Below, in pieces: positions 60,548-64,000 of a stretch of 64,000 nucleotides of DNA. The notes under the pieces are model-generated. The model was not told the DNA's origin and did not search any database. It saw nothing but the letters and a program-made list of their open reading frames with translations. This DNA is from Euwallacea fornicatus (lineage: Eukaryota > Arthropoda > Insecta > Coleoptera > Curculionidae). A program made the position numbers and the translations under genes. The stretch spans positions 1,116,001 to 1,180,000 of the forward strand of contig NC_089557.1 of NCBI RefSeq assembly GCF_040115645.1. The letters are read 5' to 3'. Numbering within the stretch: position 1 is the first letter of the stretch; the number at the start of each line of letters is the position of its first letter.

Positions 60548-61846
60548 ATGTTCCACATGCAACCACCATCTGCTCTATTGGACGCCAATTGCTACTGCTT
60601 GGACCACCTGGCCGACTGCCTCCAAAGCGCCCAGAACAGCGGCTTCCTGGCGCAGCGGCTGCTCAACCCTTACTACCCCCATCTGTTCTTCCCCCTGCCC
60701 CTGAAGATATCCCAACCACGCCCCGAGAAACCCCCCTATTCGTACATAGCCCTTATTGCGATGGCCATCAGTTCAAGCCCCAAGCAACGGCTCACGTTGT
60801 CTGGAATATATCGGTACGTTCTTAGAGACTAAAATTGGCATTGGCATAAGAAAGCGAGTGATTTATGATGACAGCTCATGACGTGTGTTGACAAATCATG
60901 ACGCATCAATTATGACACACTTTCTTCGATTTGTTTACGTTTAGCAGCGCCCTCATCGGTGGCTAAGTTCCCCAATAATGTGTTAGATTTATCATGGACA
61001 ACTTTCCCTATTACCGGGAGAACAAGCAGGGCTGGCAGAATTCGATTCGACATAATCTGAGTTTAAACGACTGTTTCGTTAAAGTGCCAAGAGATAAGGT
61101 GCCAGGGACTGTAGAGGGGGGAGGCAAGGGTTCCTATTGGATGCTGGATCCCAAGGCGGCCAACATGTTCGAAAAGGGGAATTACAGGAGGAGAAAAACT
61201 AGGAGGCAGAGAATGGGGGAGTGTGAGGCCTCTATATTTCAAGTGAGTCATAGTTTTTTTGTTGTTTTTTTTTTTTTTTTGTTTTTGGAACAAACGAACA
61301 CCGTGGGAACAAACAAAAGACTGCAAATTAGGAAACACGCGCCTGCTGTAATACCGGAAATCGGCCGACTCGATCATAACTAAACAAAAAACATTTACCA
61401 AGGCCCTTTTGTAGTCGACATAAAACACAAAAAACTGAAAAACAAACGGGCCGCGTTTAACTGGCCCTTGTTAAAAATAATTTAACAACTTTAGATGCAG
61501 TAAAGCGCACACTAAATTTACGTCGCTCCTGCTACTGCTGTTGTTAAAACTTTTTCCAGTTTTTTAATTAGCCGTTTTTTGCTTTTCGGGGGCTCAAAGT
61601 TGCTTAATTTTTTGGACCGGAAAATTTCCCAGGCCAACGAGAATTAAATGAGATATTTTTCGACAGGAAGAGGCCCTCTCGCTGGTCACCAGAACTGCGT
61701 GCGATAAGGAGCCGGCGGTCGCGGAAGAGTCCAGCAAAAAGCAAAAGAATTCTAGTCTGTTTACCATAGAGAACTTGATTAAGAATCATGCGGGTCGTGA
61801 GAACGACGTCGGCCCTTTAGAGGACGTTGCGGAAACCGATAGTTAG
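60548..61846 (+). CDS. FoxL1: Forkhead transcription factor FoxL1, three coding exons
   Basis: Exons 60548-60813, 60987-61242 and 61667-61846 join in frame to 702 nt, 233 residues. The introns (173 and 424 bp) have GTACGT/TTAG and GTGAGT/ACAG ends; the first splits Arg89 inside the forkhead domain. The domain runs from about residue 61 (KPPYSYIALIAMAI) through WQNSIRHNLSLNDCFVKVPR (recognition helix) to KGSYWMLDP, with basic RRRKTRRQR after it. A nine-residue insertion (VPGTVEGGG) lies in the wing before KGSYW. The combination FPYYRENKQGW, NDCFVKVPRDK and MFEKGNYRRRKTRRQR fits FoxL1 better than FoxE, FoxI, FoxL2 or FoxQ2. Residues 206-212 (FTIENLI) are an EH1-like motif that in Fox proteins recruits Groucho, so a nuclear DNA-binding repressor role is likely. 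The start has a good insect context. Complete, no damage seen. Confidence 0.9.
60943..60959 (-). promoter_or_regulatory. CTCF-like motif in FoxL1 intron
   Basis: The minus strand reads CCGATGAGGGCGCTGCT, matching the AGGGCGC core of the CTCF consensus. It lies 27 bp before the acceptor of coding exon 2, an unusual place; it may be chance. Confidence 0.3.
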
Positions 61847-63315
61847 CCCTAATGGAAATGTATATGTAATTTATTTTGCCGTCGAAGAAAGGTCTTACTT
61901 TTCGAGCGGACGCTAAACTAAGTCAACGGAGGTGCGACAACGCTGGGCCTCACACTTATCTCTTCCAAAATTGAACAAACGAATGGTTATCCATCGCCGT
62001 CTCCGGTGACTAGACGTCACGTTAAAAACGGCAATAGTGCTTGTGCCTCCAGTCGCCATTTTCTTGTATTTTTTACGTTTCTTGAGAGTTTGCACTTGAA
62101 AAACGGTTTTCCGCCGACTTAAGATCGTCTCATACGAAAAACAAATAATAAGCTTCATTTCAACTCCTTTTAAAAACCGGCCCTTTGAATGTTTTATTAA
62201 GCCGGGCGTGTTCCAGACACTTTGCACAAGGTATTTCCTTTATATACGGATTTCTCTTAATCCTCCTTTGTACGTTGGATTTTCAGCATTTTTCACAGCC
62301 CTTTAAAGTGATGTCCTTAGTCTGAGGAATCTTTATTTGGTGCATACGGAAGAGACCTCTCATTATTTGCATATTATTTGTATAGGTGATATTAGAGTTG
62401 TATTACAGTATTTTTAGAAGGCATTGTAGTTTTTTTGTCGTTGTAAAGCTCCGATCTAACAAATGGATGGAAATATGGAGGCAATAAAAGTCGGGAAAGC
62501 CATTACAAACAGAAATCAAAGAAGATCCTTTAATAACCTCCATAAAACGGGAGCGATTTATTTTCTTTAACTCTACCCACCACAAAGGAATTACTTTAAT
62601 AAGAATCTGGCTGCTTGAAGGTCTGCTGTCATCACGTATATCAGATTTTATCCTTTACGATGGGTACACGCTAAGGCACCAACCTAAGTGTGTTTCACCG
62701 GGATAATTTTGGTTTCAAATCCAGCTTTGACAATAAAACACGTATGTTTTATTTTGAATTGGGTAACGTAAACCCCCCGTTGGTTGCGGCGGGCGGCTTC
62801 TTTGGATCTTGGTGTTATGATGTTTGACTTGATGTGTTTTAATGTTCGCGCCCGCATCCAGGCAAACAAACACTTTCGGTTTCTAGAACATGGCTATTTA
62901 CTTATTCGGGCGGTTTTTATTGCCCGATGGAAAGCCGCGCTCTCTGTCTGTGACAAATGCATCGTGGGTGGCCCTAATGAGCTCGATTCAGCATCCGAGA
63001 GAAGTGCCAAGACAGAGGAATCAAACCGCAAATTTGAATAAGCCTCAACGTTCAACTTTCAAGGCAAATAAGAAAAACGCCCTGAAATGGCAACGTCGAG
63101 CTTGGCTTTTGTTTTTCGATTAGTTGGTTATAGAGTTGACACGGGCACCACCTCACCCAGCCTTGATGCTTGCAGAGCGGCAATGCCGGATCTGACATTA
63201 GAGAATTCGCACGTCATTTTCTCTTTCGTTTTTGTGTTTTTGCGCAGTTAAAATCCGACAGAAACATGCTTGTTTATAAGGGAAGAAATAAAAAACTAAA
63301 ACAAACTTAATGTCG
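61847..63315. other. Intergenic region between convergent FoxL1 and Gmd
   Basis: About 1.5 kb holding the FoxL1 3' UTR and the Gmd 3' end. Candidate FoxL1 poly(A) signals AATAAA are at 62483-62488 and 62732-62737. A TCGCCATTTT word is at 62053-62062. The small frames here (for example 62784-63041) show no domain, and I see no further gene. Confidence 0.55.
62483..62488 (+). terminator. Candidate FoxL1 poly(A) signal
   Basis: AATAAA, about 640 bp past the stop. A second candidate at 62732-62737 is the alternative. The sequence does not decide between them. Confidence 0.35.
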
Positions 63316-63321
63316 TTTATT
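63316..63321 (-). terminator. Gmd poly(A) signal
   Basis: AATAAA on the minus strand (TTTATT on plus), 98 bp past the Gmd stop codon and the only canonical hexamer close to it. Confidence 0.65.
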
Positions 63322-63418
63322 TACAATACATAATACTTATGTTTTATCTTTAGGTCAACCCCCTAAACCCCGTAAATGCCAGCTAAAAAATGTTCACGCA
63401 TGGAATATACTTTAATAC

Positions 63419-63835
63419 TTAGGCCGTTGGATTGCGCTTCATAAGTTCGATATCCGATTCCATCATCTCCTTGACCAGCTCCAAAAACGTAACTTTCGGC
63501 GCCCACCCGAATTTCTCTTTGGCTTTCTTTGCGTCTCCCAATAAGAAGCACTGACGAACATTAGGTCCATTTTTATACGCAAAGGAAATTACATTTACTA
63601 GAAAATACAATTTACTTACCACATCTGTGGGCCTGAAATACTTAGCATCCACTTTCACCCTCACAATCCCTGTGTCCTTTTCCTTGCCCACTTCATGCAA
63701 TCCCTCTCCCTCCCACAGAATCTCTTTGCCCACATGTCTGAAGGCTTGTTCGACGAATTCCTTCACACTGTGAGTTTCTCCAGTGCCAATTACGAAGTCT
63801 TCGGGTTTCTCTTGTTGGAGCATCAACCACATTGC
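63419..63835 (-). CDS. Gmd: GDP-mannose 4,6-dehydratase, 3' end (last two exons)
   Basis: Gmd converts GDP-D-mannose to GDP-4-keto-6-deoxymannose, the first step of GDP-L-fucose synthesis in the cytosol. Two exons are visible: complement of 63620-63835 (72 codons) and 63419-63550 (43 codons plus TAA). They are joined in phase 0 across a 69-bp intron (GTG|GTAAGT ... CGTCAG|TGC). They give 115 C-terminal residues of a protein usually near 370. Diagnostic segments are AMWLMLQQEKPEDFVIGTG, HSVKEFVEQAF, KYFRPTDV, GDAKKAKEKFGWAP, and the end LMKRNPTA, all matching animal Gmd closely. The upstream acceptor is TTTTTAG|GCA. The Rossmann nucleotide-binding motif and the YxxxK catalytic pair must lie in exons beyond the right edge. 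Orientation is tail-to-tail with FoxL1. No defects seen. Confidence 0.93.
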   Translation of the reverse strand, partial: AMWLMLQQEKPEDFVIGTGETHSVKEFVEQAFRHVGKEILWEGEGLHEVGKEKDTGIVRVKVDAKYFRPTDVVSKLYFLVNVISFAYKNGPNVRQCFLLGDAKKAKEKFGWAPKVTFLELVKEMMESDIELMKRNPTA

Positions 63836-64000
63836 CTAAAAATCCAAATTTATCTAAAATCCTCATAGTAATATCCATAAGTATAGCTTCGATAGACTTT
63901 CCCACATGCGAATTTAGAAATTTGGCAACGTCCAGCCCGGCGGCCATTTTTTCTCATACTTTTTCCCGCTTTTTGGAGCTTTTTCGGCGTTTTAAAATTA
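63836..64000 (-). other. Gmd intron (incomplete at the right edge)
   Basis: No Gmd-like peptide is encoded here. The short ATG frame starting at 63947 does not resemble the residues that precede AMWLML in Gmd, so this is intron running off the window. It contains a GGCCATTTT word at 63942-63950. Confidence 0.6.

Noticed and set aside
63693..63947. Open frame starting at 63947 as a Gmd N-terminal exon
   Set aside because: Its upstream residues do not resemble Gmd; a splice acceptor at 63837-63836 separates it from the true exon.

Overview
The window looks like nuclear DNA of an arthropod, most likely an insect. The evidence is spliced genes with short introns (50, 69, 173 and 424 bp), an insect-style CAAC-ATG start context, eukaryotic pol III tRNA-Pro genes with T-run terminators, an animal forkhead gene and an animal-type GDP-mannose 4,6-dehydratase. 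I see no bacterial operons, CRISPR array or intact transposon. The order or species cannot be fixed from the sequence alone.

Layout. (1) 1-2754 is AT-rich non-coding DNA. It carries a strand-biased cluster of AGCAATA heptamers and may be the 3' UTR of a plus-strand gene lying off the left edge. (2) 2755-7600 is a small pol III-rich block. It holds three tRNA-Pro genes, all on the minus strand (one TGG, two identical AGG), plus two diverged tRNA-like elements at 6.8-6.9 and 7.5-7.6 kb. Between the tRNAs sits one credible small protein gene (4645-5117, minus, two exons) encoding an unrecognised 140-aa secreted cysteine-rich protein. (3) 7.6-59.9 kb is a stretch of about 52 kb in which I recognise no protein-coding gene. 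Its open reading frames are short, mutually overlapping and unlike known families. It contains microsatellites, several degenerate repeat families, CTCF-like and YY1/Pho-like motifs, and a large diverged inverted repeat at about 50.56-52.97 kb with a secondary hairpin between its arms. (4) 59.9-61.85 kb (plus) is a complete FoxL1-type forkhead gene of 233 codons in three coding exons. It has a full forkhead domain and a C-terminal EH1-like Groucho-binding motif. (5) 63.3-64.0 kb (minus) holds the last two exons of Gmd, in tail-to-tail orientation to FoxL1. The rest of Gmd lies beyond the right edge.

Functionally, FoxL1 would be a DNA-binding regulator, probably able to repress through Groucho, with a large flanking gene-poor region of the kind often seen around developmental regulators. 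Gmd makes GDP-4-keto-6-deoxymannose for GDP-fucose synthesis. The small secreted protein has four GATA motifs just upstream, which suggests expression in gut, fat body or blood cells. I found no clearly new multi-gene system. The observations most worth checking are the secreted Cys-rich gene, the long inverted repeat, the pair of tRNA-like pol III units, and the conserved element upstream of the two tRNA-Pro(AGG) genes.
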